This document shows positions 45,070 to 54,195 of a stretch of DNA of 64,000 nt, in pieces. The notes beneath the pieces were generated by a model that was not told the origin of the DNA, did no database searches, and saw only the letters and a program-made list of their open reading frames with translations. The position numbers and the translations under genes are program-made. The stretch is from SR-FBR-E99 sp963732365 (GTDB taxonomy: Bacteria > Bacteroidota > Bacteroidia > Bacteroidales > VadinHA17): positions 434,001 to 498,000 of the forward strand of contig CAVSZC010000007.1 in assembly GCA_963732365.1 (NCBI GenBank). Direction: 5' to 3'. Each line of letters begins with the position of its first letter. Position 1 is the first letter of the stretch.

Positions 45070-47442
45070 ATGCCACACCCCGGCCATCATATAGCCACTC
45101 TTTCTGATACAGGTTTTTATGCCTGGGCAATAATTGCTTTATCTCTTTTCACCTTACGGGCATCATGCCAGACAGCACCTGAGAGAATCATAAGAGATGA
45201 TAAGGATAAATTCAACGAGGAACTCTATGTGCAGACAGACCGCGATCTCTATATTTCAGGAGAGACAGTCTATATCAAAACATACTGCCTTAACAGGCTT
45301 ACCCATAAGCCTTCGTTTGTCAGCAAGGTTGTATATGTCAGCCTCCTTGACAACCTGAATAATCCGGTTGTTCAGGTCAAGCTCGGGGTCAATGGTTTCA
45401 CGGCATCAGGATTGATAGAGATTCCTGATACAACTCCCTCCGGAAATTACCTGATATCGTGCTGCACTCACTGGATGCAGAATTTCTCGCCAAACATTTT
45501 CTCATACAGAACAATCTCTGTCATTAATCCTTTTGAAAACCCGGAAAAGGCAGGAATACCCATCATGGAGCCGTCTCCGGACACGGTGATCTTCTACCCT
45601 GAAGGGGGAGCATTTGTTTCCGGCACTGAAAACAGGGTTGGTTTCATAAGCCTTGATAAGAAAGGGTATCCGGTCAGGATGAAAGGGGCGGTAACTGACG
45701 GTAAAAACAACCTCTTTAAAGTAGAGTCTGACAATTCAGGCTATGGGCTTTTTTCGGTGATTCCGGAAAATGGCGGCTCTCTGTACCTTGTGCCGGAAGG
45801 AGATGTCCGGCCGCGCATAAAATTTCAGCTTCCGTCAGCAAGTGACTCAGCTGCTTCATTTTCCATCCTGGATCACGTCGATGATGACTCTATCAGGATC
45901 AGATTACTCAAAGGGCCTGGCTTCGACAGTTCAGGAAGACGGTTCTATATTATCGCCGATCCGCTCTCGACATCTCCCTTTATCACAGAAGTTAAGCCTG
46001 ATGAAGAGACAGAGATTTCCATTCTTAAGAAAAGCCTTCCGGCCGGTCTTTCAACCGTTATGATGACTGATGACCGCCACCGGATCCTTGCAGAAAGGCT
46101 CATTTATAACAAGCCGCCGGAGGCACAGATAAGTGTGATGGCTGAAAAGACTCAGTATCTGACAAGAGAAAAGGTAAAACTGAACATATCTGTAATTGAT
46201 CCTGACGGCAATCCTGCTGAAAGCTTCATAATGGCATCAGTGGTCAAATCGTTCACAGTAGAGAGGAGCCAGAACGACCTCGGCAGTTTTATTCAGTTGC
46301 CGGGTTATGCATCAGTGAGCCACGGGCCTGAATCTCCGGATATCAATGCCCAGCTTATCTTTTACAAAGACGGTGAGGACATTGTCAGATCCAATGACAC
46401 CGTTGGAGGAGTTCGCGGATATCTTCCTGAGATGGAAGGTCATACTATTCGCGGTTATATAAAGAGTACTGTCACGGGGGAACCGTTTCAGAATGAGAAT
46501 ATTGTATGTGCGTTTGTCGGATCTCCGCCAATTTGCAGGTTCACCAGAAGTGACAAAAACGGATACTTTCAGTTTATTGTCAACGAACCGGGAAGGCGTG
46601 AGATTGTCATTCAACCGGTGCGTCAGGACCTGCCAGATCACTATATTGATCTCGTGAATCCTTTTCCGGAGCTTTTAAATGAATACAAGGCTGCTCCCCT
46701 GTTTATCGATACCTCAAGGCTGGCAGGCATCGACAATGCAATTATTGCCAAACAGGTTCAGGCTCTTTATAAACCATTTCAGAGCCGACCGGAGAAGATT
46801 CTCACGACAACAGGCACCCATGCATTCTACGGAGAACCCGATGAGGAGATCCTGTTATCAACATACATTGAACTGACTTCACTCAGGGAGGTAATTAAAG
46901 AACTTGTTCCCGATCTGACAACCTTTGAACGGAACGATAAATATCATTTTAATCTTATTTACAGGCATATTGAGCAGTCGGGCTCGACAAATCCATTTGT
47001 GCTTGTTGACGGAGTACCCGTTTATGATCATGATGCAGTACTTAAAATCAAGCCTCAGGAAATAGAGCTGATCAGGGTGTTATATTCCAGGTATTTCATT
47101 AAAGATATGGTTCTTGAAGGGATTGTCGATTTTACAACCAAGGAGGGCAGGTTAAAAGTTCCTCCATTTGATAAACCGGTTTTCAGGCAGGAGTTTGAAT
47201 CACTCCAGGGGCCTCGATTTTTCTCTTCCCCTGACTACTCATCAGCTTTAATGAAGGAGAGCCGGATCCCTGATTTCAGGAACACTCTTTACTGGAATCC
47301 GGATATCATTACAGACAACAATGGAGCTACTGCCGTTGAGTTTTACACATCGGATGAGCCGGGCACCTATCACATAATTGTCGAGGGATTTACTTCCGGA
47401 GGCCACAAAGTAAGCACAAGAAGCTTTCTTTATGTAAAATAG
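45070..47442 (+). CDS. MG2-domain exported protein with degenerate plug-like region
   Basis: 790 residues. After a signal peptide (YAWAIIALSLFTLRASC) comes the MG2-like pattern LYVQTDRDLYISGETVYIKT (about 40-60), as in alpha-2-macroglobulin-type bait proteins and the Bacteroidota relatives. A later stretch VDGVPVYDHDAVLKIKPQEI (about 645-665) and VDFTTKEG resembles a TonB plug without a barrel. Ends STRSFLYVK. Such proteins are common beside DUF4249 and TonB receptors; their role is not known. No thioester motif was seen. Confidence 0.75.
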   Translation: MPHPGHHIATLSDTGFYAWAIIALSLFTLRASCQTAPERIIRDDKDKFNEELYVQTDRDLYISGETVYIKTYCLNRLTHKPSFVSKVVYVSLLDNLNNPVVQVKLGVNGFTASGLIEIPDTTPSGNYLISCCTHWMQNFSPNIFSYRTISVINPFENPEKAGIPIMEPSPDTVIFYPEGGAFVSGTENRVGFISLDKKGYPVRMKGAVTDGKNNLFKVESDNSGYGLFSVIPENGGSLYLVPEGDVRPRIKFQLPSASDSAASFSILDHVDDDSIRIRLLKGPGFDSSGRRFYIIADPLSTSPFITEVKPDEETEISILKKSLPAGLSTVMMTDDRHRILAERLIYNKPPEAQISVMAEKTQYLTREKVKLNISVIDPDGNPAESFIMASVVKSFTVERSQNDLGSFIQLPGYASVSHGPESPDINAQLIFYKDGEDIVRSNDTVGGVRGYLPEMEGHTIRGYIKSTVTGEPFQNENIVCAFVGSPPICRFTRSDKNGYFQFIVNEPGRREIVIQPVRQDLPDHYIDLVNPFPELLNEYKAAPLFIDTSRLAGIDNAIIAKQVQALYKPFQSRPEKILTTTGTHAFYGEPDEEILLSTYIELTSLREVIKELVPDLTTFERNDKYHFNLIYRHIEQSGSTNPFVLVDGVPVYDHDAVLKIKPQEIELIRVLYSRYFIKDMVLEGIVDFTTKEGRLKVPPFDKPVFRQEFESLQGPRFFSSPDYSSALMKESRIPDFRNTLYWNPDIITDNNGATAVEFYTSDEPGTYHIIVEGFTSGGHKVSTRSFLYVK

Positions 47443-47516
47443 TTTCATCCCCGGCAGTGAAGGAACTTTCTTGCCGTTTTCTCTGAAATTTCATGATACA
47501 TTCATCTTCACGGATA

Positions 47517-47524
47517 TACATTTG
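47517..47524 (+). promoter_or_regulatory. TACATTTG promoter motif, Gln-rich gene 2
   Basis: Perfect TAnnTTTG 38 nt before the ATG at 47562, preceded by TTCATCTTCACGGATA. Similar to 36678-36685. Confidence 0.5.
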
Positions 47525-47561
47525 ACCTGCAAATGATTTTATAAACCTAAATATTAATAAG

Positions 47562-48065
47562 ATGAAAAGAGAAATTATTCTGGGTGCAATGGCACTTCTG
47601 ATAAGTGCAGGCGTCGCAGCCCAGGAAGCGACAGAGACCAAAACAAAAAAACAGACGAAAGCCCAGCAAAAAGAGCAGGTACAGGTTCAGGAGCAGGCCA
47701 AGGTACAGGAGCAGGCTCAGGTGAAAGAGCAGGTTCAGGTACAGGAGCAGGCCAAGGTACAGGAGCAGGCCAAGGTGCAGGAAAAGGCTCAGGTGAAAGA
47801 GCAGGCTCAGGTGAAAGAGCAGAGCGGCGACCCGATCATGACTCAGACACAGACCAAAACACAGACACACGGTGATGCGGTAAGTGAAACTGCAAAGCAG
47901 ACACAGTCAGGCCCGGGCAAGGGTGAAGTTGTAAGCACCCAGGCCAAAATGCAGGGTGAAGGGAAGAAACAGGCTAAACCCAAGAAACAGAAGGCAGCCA
48001 AGCCAAAGAATGGTGGCACCCAGGCTCCCGCAGCCACACCGGGAAAAGGCGGCCCCGGCCGTTAA
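47562..48065 (+). CDS. Exported Gln/Lys hexapeptide-repeat protein
   Basis: 167 residues. Signal peptide (MKREIILGAMALLISAGVAA). Residues 39-87 are eight hexapeptide units of the type (V/A)(Q/K)V(Q/K)E(Q/K), such as VQVQEQ, AKVQEQ, AQVKEQ. This is followed by TQTQTKTQT, a Lys-rich stretch (KKQAKPKKQKAAKPK) and the tail PGKGGPGR. There is no Cys, Trp, Tyr, His (except one) or long hydrophobic run, so it is unfolded or a coiled-coil-like rod. No family is recognised. Same layout as the protein at 36764. Confidence 0.75.
   Translation: MKREIILGAMALLISAGVAAQEATETKTKKQTKAQQKEQVQVQEQAKVQEQAQVKEQVQVQEQAKVQEQAKVQEKAQVKEQAQVKEQSGDPIMTQTQTKTQTHGDAVSETAKQTQSGPGKGEVVSTQAKMQGEGKKQAKPKKQKAAKPKNGGTQAPAATPGKGGPGR
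47676..47822 (+). repeat. 18-bp in-frame tandem repeat within the Gln/Lys gene
   Basis: About eight imperfect 18-bp units (such as GCCAAGGTACAGGAGCAG) encode the hexapeptide array. The units vary at few positions, so length variation by slippage is likely. Confidence 0.85.
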
Positions 48066-48082
48066 TCATCAAAAAGGCTGAG

Positions 48083-48115
48083 AAAAAAGCCGGCTCACAA
48101 TGGGCCGGCTTTTTT
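48083..48115. terminator. Bidirectional intrinsic terminator
   Basis: A6-GCCGGC (48083-48094), 9-nt loop, GCCGGC-T6 (48104-48115). It separates the Gln/Lys gene (plus) from the BipA gene (minus) and has A/T runs on both sides. Confidence 0.88.
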
Positions 48116-48150
48116 GTTATGTTCGGTGACCACCCGGCCTTTATTCCCTC

Positions 48151-49956
48151 TTATTCCTGATTCTTTGCCCGTTTGCGGTCATTCTCATTCAGCATGATCT
48201 TTCTGAGACGCATCGATTTGGGTGTTATCTCAATGAACTCATCAGAGGCGATATATTCCATTGCCTCCTCAAGAGAGAAGCGCACCGGCGGTGTGAGAAG
48301 CGCCTTGTCATCTGAACCCGAAGCCCTCATGTTGGTCAGCTTCTTGGTCTTTGTGACATTCACGGTGATGTCGTCCTGACGGTTAGCCTCACCGATGACC
48401 TGTCCCATGTATACATCCTCTCCCGGGAAGATGAAGAATCGTCCGCGGTCCTGAAGCTTGTCAATCGCATACGCTGCAGCATTACCGGTCTCCATGGCAA
48501 TAAGCGACCCGTTGCGTTTTACCGTCATCTCCCCTTTCCACAGTTCATAACAGTCAAAGCGGTGTGCCATGACTGCTTCACCTTCAGTCACGGTCAGCAC
48601 CTGGTTCCTAAGACCGATGATACCTCTCGCGGGGATCTTGAAATCGAGATGGGCACGGTCATTCTTTATCTCTATGTTGATGATCTCACCCTTGCGCTGG
48701 GTTACCTGTTCAATCACCTTACCCGCGAAATTTTCGGGTACCTGCACTGTCAAAGCCTCTATCGGTTCATGCTTCTTACCCTCAATCTCACGCAACAGTA
48801 CCTTCGGCTGTCCCACCTGTATCTCAAAGCCCTCACGCCGCATCGTTTCAATAAGTATCGACAGGTGAAGGATGCCTCTTCCATAGACCATGAAAGCCTC
48901 TGACGATCCGGTCTCCTCAACCTTCAGGGCCAGGTTTTTTTCGGTCTCCCTGAAAAGCCTCTCCCTGAGCTGGCGTGAGGTGACAAGCGTACCTTCACGG
49001 CCGAAGAATGGTGAGTTATTTGAAGTAAAGAGCATGCTCATCGTCGGCTCATCCACCTGTATGTGTGAAAGGCCTTCCGGATCAAGGGCATCGGCAATGG
49101 TGTCTCCGATCTCAAAATCCTCGATACCGAACAGGGCACAGATCTCCCCTGACCGTACCGGTTTTTTGGTCTTCTCCTTGCCCAGCCCCTCAAAAAGATA
49201 TACCTCCTTGATCGTGTTCTTCGTAATGCTGCCATCACGCTTTATGAGGGCGACCTGGCTGCCTGGTATAAGCGTACCCCTGCTTATCTTACCAACCGCA
49301 ATACGACCCATATATGATGAATAATCAAGTGACGATATCCTCATCTGGAGAGTTCCTTCTTCCATTTTCGGAGGCGGAATATGCTCTATAATGGTATCCA
49401 GGAGATAACTGACATCTGTCGTCGGCTCCGACCATTCAGGGCCCATCCATCCCTGTTTTGACGAACCGTAAACGGTTGGGAAGTCGAGCTGGTCTTCAGT
49501 CGCATTAAGGCTATGCATAAGATCGAAGACACTTTCCTGAGCCTCCTCTGGCTTGCAGTTTGGCTTGTCGACCTTATTTATTACAACAATTGGCTTCAGT
49601 CCCAGCTCAAGGGCTTTCTGAAGCACAAAACGGGTCTGCGGCATAGGCCCCTCAAAAGCGTCGACGATCAGCAACACCCCTTCCGCCATGTTAAGCACCC
49701 TCTCAACCTCACCCCCGAAGTCAGAGTGGCCCGGAGTGTCTATAATATTGATCTTTACATTTTTATACCTTACGGAGACGTTTTTTGAAAGTATTGTGAT
49801 GCCCCTCTCCTTTTCAAGATCGTTACTGTCCAGTATCAGGTCGCCCATGACCTGGTTCTCACGAAAAAGCTTGACCTGGTACAATATGCGGTCAACAAGC
49901 GTGGTTTTACCGTGGTCAACGTGTGCAATAACGGCTATATTTCTGATTTCTTCCAT
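48151..49956 (-). CDS. typA: Ribosome-associated GTPase BipA/TypA
   Basis: 601 residues. GTPase motifs VIAHVDHGKTTLVD (G1), ERGITI, DTPGHSDFGGEV (G3) and NKVDKPNCKP (G4), then EF-G-like domains II, III and V and the BipA C-terminal domain (VNVTKTKKLTNMRASGSDDK). It acts on ribosome assembly and stress or low-temperature growth. Full length. A TACTTTTG promoter motif lies 23-30 nt before the ATG. Confidence 0.97.
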   Translation of the reverse strand: MEEIRNIAVIAHVDHGKTTLVDRILYQVKLFRENQVMGDLILDSNDLEKERGITILSKNVSVRYKNVKINIIDTPGHSDFGGEVERVLNMAEGVLLIVDAFEGPMPQTRFVLQKALELGLKPIVVINKVDKPNCKPEEAQESVFDLMHSLNATEDQLDFPTVYGSSKQGWMGPEWSEPTTDVSYLLDTIIEHIPPPKMEEGTLQMRISSLDYSSYMGRIAVGKISRGTLIPGSQVALIKRDGSITKNTIKEVYLFEGLGKEKTKKPVRSGEICALFGIEDFEIGDTIADALDPEGLSHIQVDEPTMSMLFTSNNSPFFGREGTLVTSRQLRERLFRETEKNLALKVEETGSSEAFMVYGRGILHLSILIETMRREGFEIQVGQPKVLLREIEGKKHEPIEALTVQVPENFAGKVIEQVTQRKGEIINIEIKNDRAHLDFKIPARGIIGLRNQVLTVTEGEAVMAHRFDCYELWKGEMTVKRNGSLIAMETGNAAAYAIDKLQDRGRFFIFPGEDVYMGQVIGEANRQDDITVNVTKTKKLTNMRASGSDDKALLTPPVRFSLEEAMEYIASDEFIEITPKSMRLRKIMLNENDRKRAKNQE

Positions 49957-49978
49957 TTTTACTTTTTGGATTGGGGTG

Positions 49979-49986
49979 CAAAAGTA
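49979..49986 (-). promoter_or_regulatory. -7 promoter motif for typA
   Basis: The minus strand reads TACTTTTG (TAnnTTTG), 23 nt before the typA ATG. This is the same octamer as in front of the SusC gene. Confidence 0.5.
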
Positions 49987-50105
49987 TGAAAATGGTTGTT
50001 CTCTAGGGCATAATTTGAGACTATTATAGCTATAATGCCATTATATTACTTATTATTAGGTATTTACATCAATACCATGACAAGGCTTCCCATCACCCAT
50101 GCCTG

Positions 50106-51230
50106 TTAATTTCCAAGCAGGGTTAAAATTTCGGATATCAGTGGGGCAGGGCCCTTTGTGACCCATCTCTGGCTGTAGTTAACAGCTATTGTTGTGTTCA
50201 TTGATGGTATAAAAACTACCTGCGTCCCCCAGAAGCCTGAATGGGTATAAGCCTCAATATCATTCACAAGTATCCGGAAAATACCAATCCTGTAATCCAT
50301 TGATGGAGTGCTCTCATATTCCGGTTGATACAGCATTGTATCAAGTGTTGACTCATTTAGAAATACCTTGTTGCTAAAGAGGCACTGGAAGAAGGCTGCA
50401 AGATCAGAGGTGGTGGAAATCAATCCGCCACCGCCGAAATAATCAATTGAGGGACTAAAATCGTATGTATCGACGCCGTTGTAATACTGATGAATCCTAT
50501 CCTCCTGCTCAGGAGGCCTGAAGCCCTCAAACAGTGTATTCTTTATGCCAAGGTGCCTCAAATCCAGTGTTTCAAGAATAGCATCATTAAGACTTTTCCC
50601 GGTAATATTCTCAATTACCTCCCCCAAAAGTATGTATCCGGTATCAGAATAACTGAACTTTTCTCCTGCAGTACCCACAGGACTTCCCCATGCTATTGCC
50701 GACTCTATCTGCTCGCTTCTTGTCCACTCATGAGCAGGATCGCTAAATATCCTTTTCATAAACTCATCTGACTGTGCATGATCATAAAGACCGGATGAAT
50801 GAGTCAGCAAATGCCTGAGCGTTATAGTAGTCATATCGTATCCCCCACTGCTGAGAATTCTCGCATGCTCATCAGAAATATACCTGGTCAGGGGGTCATC
50901 AAGTGATAGTTTTTTATCTTCCCACAAACGTAATATCGTGGCAGCAACGAAGGTCTTGGTTACACTGGCAATCCTGAACGACTGATCGGGATTCAGTTTT
51001 GTTCTCCTGTCCCTGTCTGAAAAACCCGATGCACCGCTCCATAAAATACCCCTGTCAGGGCTTTCAATATGAGCCAGTACCCCGGGGACCATGTCGTTTA
51101 TCTGACCGTCAAGCGCTTTCTGAAATCTGTCCTCAAGGCTTATCTGACAGTCACATTCATGTGACAGCAAGGCAAAAGACAAGACGAAAAAAAGAGTGAT
51201 TTTCACGACTGCTTCAATTGGTTTGGACAT
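50106..51230 (-). CDS. Serine hydrolase, class C beta-lactamase fold
   Basis: 374 residues. Signal peptide (VVKITLFFVLSFALL). The SxxK nucleophile motif is in IASVTKTFVA, the second motif is YSDTGYILLGE (Tyr-Ser-Asp rather than the usual Tyr-x-Asn), and the third is HSGFWGTQ (His-Ser-Gly). Such periplasmic enzymes are D-Ala-D-Ala peptidases or esterases, rarely true beta-lactamases. The gene stands alone. The activity is not predictable. Confidence 0.85.
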   Translation of the reverse strand: MSKPIEAVVKITLFFVLSFALLSHECDCQISLEDRFQKALDGQINDMVPGVLAHIESPDRGILWSGASGFSDRDRRTKLNPDQSFRIASVTKTFVAATILRLWEDKKLSLDDPLTRYISDEHARILSSGGYDMTTITLRHLLTHSSGLYDHAQSDEFMKRIFSDPAHEWTRSEQIESAIAWGSPVGTAGEKFSYSDTGYILLGEVIENITGKSLNDAILETLDLRHLGIKNTLFEGFRPPEQEDRIHQYYNGVDTYDFSPSIDYFGGGGLISTTSDLAAFFQCLFSNKVFLNESTLDTMLYQPEYESTPSMDYRIGIFRILVNDIEAYTHSGFWGTQVVFIPSMNTTIAVNYSQRWVTKGPAPLISEILTLLGN

Positions 51231-51298
51231 GATCTGAAGACAAAACGGAGTTATTTCTGCTACAGGTAATTCCGGACTTAATCAAATTTCCCTTCTGT

Positions 51299-52510
51299 TT
51301 ATCCCATGATAAAATCCTTCGGCATATGTTTCAGCCTGGCGATATCCTTGATTTTGTTCTTTACATCAAATCCGGCACTGCAAATGACACTGCATGTTCT
51401 GCATCCGTCACACGGACTGTCAGCCAAACGGGCATCGGCTATCGTATGCCATGCCTGCTCAAGATTCTTATATCCGTAAGCATACATGTAGCTTCGCATA
51501 ATGGTGGGAATCTCTAAAGCATGAGGGCATTGGGAAATACATTGGTTGCATTGCTGGCAATACAGCCCGGTAACCGATTCAAGTGCCACAGGACTCAGGT
51601 CCTTCAGTTCCTGCTCAGTCATTTTCAGGTTCTGAATCATGGCAAGGTTCTTCTTTAATTCTTCCTGTGAAGACATCCCTGAAACAATTGTAGCTATCTT
51701 CTCATTCTGCAAAACCCATTTCAGGGCAGCATCAGTGTTAAGAGGCGGCCCCGATTTCTGCCATGAAGCACCTGCCGTCGTTTTCATTGCTATGATGCCC
51801 ATCCCTGATTTAACCGCATTTGAAATGGCAATATCAAGTGAGGGCTTGTTCTTAATCTTAAAGTTATATGAAATCATGGCCAGGTCATAAATACCGGCAG
51901 ATGAGGCGGCGTTCAGCGCTTCCTCCGTGCCGCTGTGCGAGGCGATTCCAATAAAGCGGGCCTTGCCCTGCTTCCTGATCTGTTCCAGGGTACTAAGTAT
52001 CGCTTCGTTCGTGACTGTTTCCTTTTTGCTTGCATAGGGAAGCAGTAAAATATCAATCTGTTCGAGGCCAAAGCGTTTAAGGCTTGCCTCTGCCTTTTTC
52101 ATAAAGGCATCTTTGTTAAAGCTGCCTGACAGAACCCCTGAACGGCTGTCAAGCTCATCCGGCCATGAGGCTGTGCCTACAACAAACGATTCCCTGGGTA
52201 AGCCTTTTAAGCCTTCGCCAACGAGTATCTCATTGTTCCCCTCACCGTAGTAAGCAGCGGAGAAAAACAGTTTTATCCCGGAGTCATACGCTCCCCTGAC
52301 AAATGAGGGTGTTGTGGCCCCGCTTGTTCCCATGCTGATAAGTGGTGTTCTTATTCCTGTTTTTCCCAGTAGGCGTGAAGGGAGGTCAGCAGGTGCGGCC
52401 TTTGACTGATTCGCAACTGCTGCCGACATGCTGCTTCCCGGCAGCAGCGCAGCTCCTGATATCCCGATGATGCTTTTCTTCAGGAAATCGCGACGGTTAT
52501 TGTTATTCAT
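51299..52510 (-). CDS. Aldo/keto reductase-fold protein with Fe-S tail, catalytic residues lost
   Basis: 403 residues. A twin-arginine-like start (NRRDFLKKSIIG) precedes an AKR barrel (about 45-310) and a C-terminal ferredoxin-like region with CQQCNQCISQCPHAL and CDGCRTCSVICSAGFDV (two 4Fe-4S-type Cys clusters). In related proteins the barrel has DTAxxY, GTK and LLH. Here these read FSAAYY (F83, Y88), GTAS (A114) and LLPY (P158), so Asp, Lys and His of the tetrad are missing and only Tyr remains. Probably no longer a normal reductase. Export as a folded protein is consistent with Fe-S cofactors. Confidence 0.85.
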   Translation of the reverse strand: MNNNNRRDFLKKSIIGISGAALLPGSSMSAAVANQSKAAPADLPSRLLGKTGIRTPLISMGTSGATTPSFVRGAYDSGIKLFFSAAYYGEGNNEILVGEGLKGLPRESFVVGTASWPDELDSRSGVLSGSFNKDAFMKKAEASLKRFGLEQIDILLLPYASKKETVTNEAILSTLEQIRKQGKARFIGIASHSGTEEALNAASSAGIYDLAMISYNFKIKNKPSLDIAISNAVKSGMGIIAMKTTAGASWQKSGPPLNTDAALKWVLQNEKIATIVSGMSSQEELKKNLAMIQNLKMTEQELKDLSPVALESVTGLYCQQCNQCISQCPHALEIPTIMRSYMYAYGYKNLEQAWHTIADARLADSPCDGCRTCSVICSAGFDVKNKIKDIARLKHMPKDFIMG

Positions 52511-53058
52511 GGCGTTAATTATTGTTGGTTAATAACATTCAGATCAATCAATCCAGGAAAAATGTAAAAGTAAAGATCGGATTTTCCCGGGAATGCCGAT
52601 ACCGGCATTACCCTGTTTTAATTGATTTTGAAGTCGTCTGAAAAAGCCGCTTAAGCCGCCAGCCACCATTATTAACCCCTAAACTGCGAGTTTTAAAGAA
52701 TGCGACAGAGTCCCTGCACAATTGTTTATAAGACTGTATATCTGATTATTAGGTGAAACTTACCGGCCCTTCACCCGGGGGCATGCCACGAACTGAGGCA
52801 TTATTACATTTAATAAACTACCTTTGTAAAGTATTTGCAGAGTGTCCTCAGTGAATCACTGTAATGCATTTTGCATGGTCTGTATGTGATTTCGTTTTAT
52901 CCGGGATAACAGGAGCATCGCGCCCGGGAGCACATCAAACTACATAAATAATAATCAGAGCTGCATCGGGTGGTTCATTCCCTTCATGTTGGTTTACATA
53001 AGAAGGAATCTGTCAGAACTGCCCTGGGCTCTTCAGGGGAAAGTAATATAATAAATTG
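52511..53058. other. Intergenic gap with a promoter motif, no gene seen
   Basis: About 550 bp without a credible coding frame, tRNA or clear hairpin terminator. It has a TACCTTTG motif (see 52819). Otherwise nothing stands out by eye. Confidence 0.5.
52819..52826 (+). promoter_or_regulatory. Candidate -7 promoter for the nitronate monooxygenase gene
   Basis: TACCTTTG fits TAnnTTTG. It is about 230 nt before the ATG, so the leader would be long. Confidence 0.35.
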
Positions 53059-54132
53059 ATGGAAAGATTAAAAATCGGGGATCGGACAATTGCTGTGCCG
53101 ATAATTCAGGGGGGCATGGGAGTCGGTATTTCACTCTCAGGACTGGCAGCTGCTGTTGCCAATGAAGGTGGCATGGGGGTAATATCAAGTGCAGGACTGG
53201 GTCTTCTGTACAGGGATTTTTCTGAAAACTACCTTGAGGCAAGTATTCATGGCCTGAAGGAAGAGATACGCAGGGCAAGGGAAAAAACACGCGGTGTAAT
53301 TGGCGTCAACGTCATGGTTGCAATGACCAATTATGTCGATATGATAAAAACATCCATATCCGAAAAAGTAGATTTCCTGATTACAGGAGCAGGGCTTCCG
53401 CTTGATCTGCCTTCATTCCTGAAGAAAGACAGCACCACGAAGCTTATACCAATAGTATCATCTGCCAGGGCAGTCAAGATAATATGCGAAAAATGGAAGG
53501 CCAACTTTGACTACCTGCCCGATGCCGTTATTGTTGAAGGGCCCAAGGCAGGAGGCCACCTCGGCTTTAAGGAAGAACAGATCAGCGATGAGAACTTCAC
53601 GCTTGAAAAACTTGTTCCTGAAATCGTCAGTGAACTGAAACATTTCGAGGATCAGTACAACCAGCCTATCCCGCTGATCGCTGCAGGAGGAATATATACG
53701 GGTGAAGACATTAACAATATCATGAAGCTCGGGGCGTCAGGCGTGCAGCTTGGTACGAGGTTCGTCACCACGGAAGAGTGTGATGCCTCTCCGGAATTCA
53801 AGCAGGCATATATCGATGCCGTTGAAAAGGATATCGAAATAATCAAAAGCCCTGTTGGCATGCCCGGACGGGCCATCTTCTCGAACTTTATCCAGAAGGT
53901 GAGAGACGGGAAAAAACAACCGAAAGCCTGCCCGTTCAAATGCATCAAGACATGCGACATCTCGAAAAGTCCATATTGCATTGTCATAGCTCTTATCAAT
54001 GCTGTAAAAGGGAACTTCGAACACGGTTTCGCATTTGCCGGCAGCAATGCCTACAGAGCCACCAAAATCTCTTCTGTGAAGGAGGTTTTCCAGGAACTGC
54101 TTTCAGAGTACAGGCAAAGCAAAATGAAGTAA
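53059..54132 (+). CDS. Nitronate monooxygenase family flavoprotein (NPD type)
   Basis: About 357 residues from ATG 53059 (MERLKIGDRTIAVPIIQGGM); a TTG one codon earlier is not needed. TIM-barrel FMN protein with IIQGGMGVGISLSGLAAAVA, EGPKAGGHLG, AAGGIYTGEDI and LGTRFVTTEEC. A Cys-rich C-terminal motif ACPFKCIKTCDISKSPYC is also seen; this might bind a metal or disulfide. Enzymes of the family oxidise nitronates or reduce enoyl substrates (FabK). The HpcH/HpaI aldolase follows after 63 nt. Confidence 0.88.
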   Translation: MERLKIGDRTIAVPIIQGGMGVGISLSGLAAAVANEGGMGVISSAGLGLLYRDFSENYLEASIHGLKEEIRRAREKTRGVIGVNVMVAMTNYVDMIKTSISEKVDFLITGAGLPLDLPSFLKKDSTTKLIPIVSSARAVKIICEKWKANFDYLPDAVIVEGPKAGGHLGFKEEQISDENFTLEKLVPEIVSELKHFEDQYNQPIPLIAAGGIYTGEDINNIMKLGASGVQLGTRFVTTEECDASPEFKQAYIDAVEKDIEIIKSPVGMPGRAIFSNFIQKVRDGKKQPKACPFKCIKTCDISKSPYCIVIALINAVKGNFEHGFAFAGSNAYRATKISSVKEVFQELLSEYRQSKMK

Positions 54133-54195
54133 TTCTCAGACAAGTCTCCTCTGATAATTTGTTTTACTTTTATAGTTATAATTTTTCTAATAGCT

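Noticed and set aside
47676..47822. Repeat array as a CRISPR
   Set aside because: The units are contiguous 18-mers in frame with no unique spacers and no cas genes.
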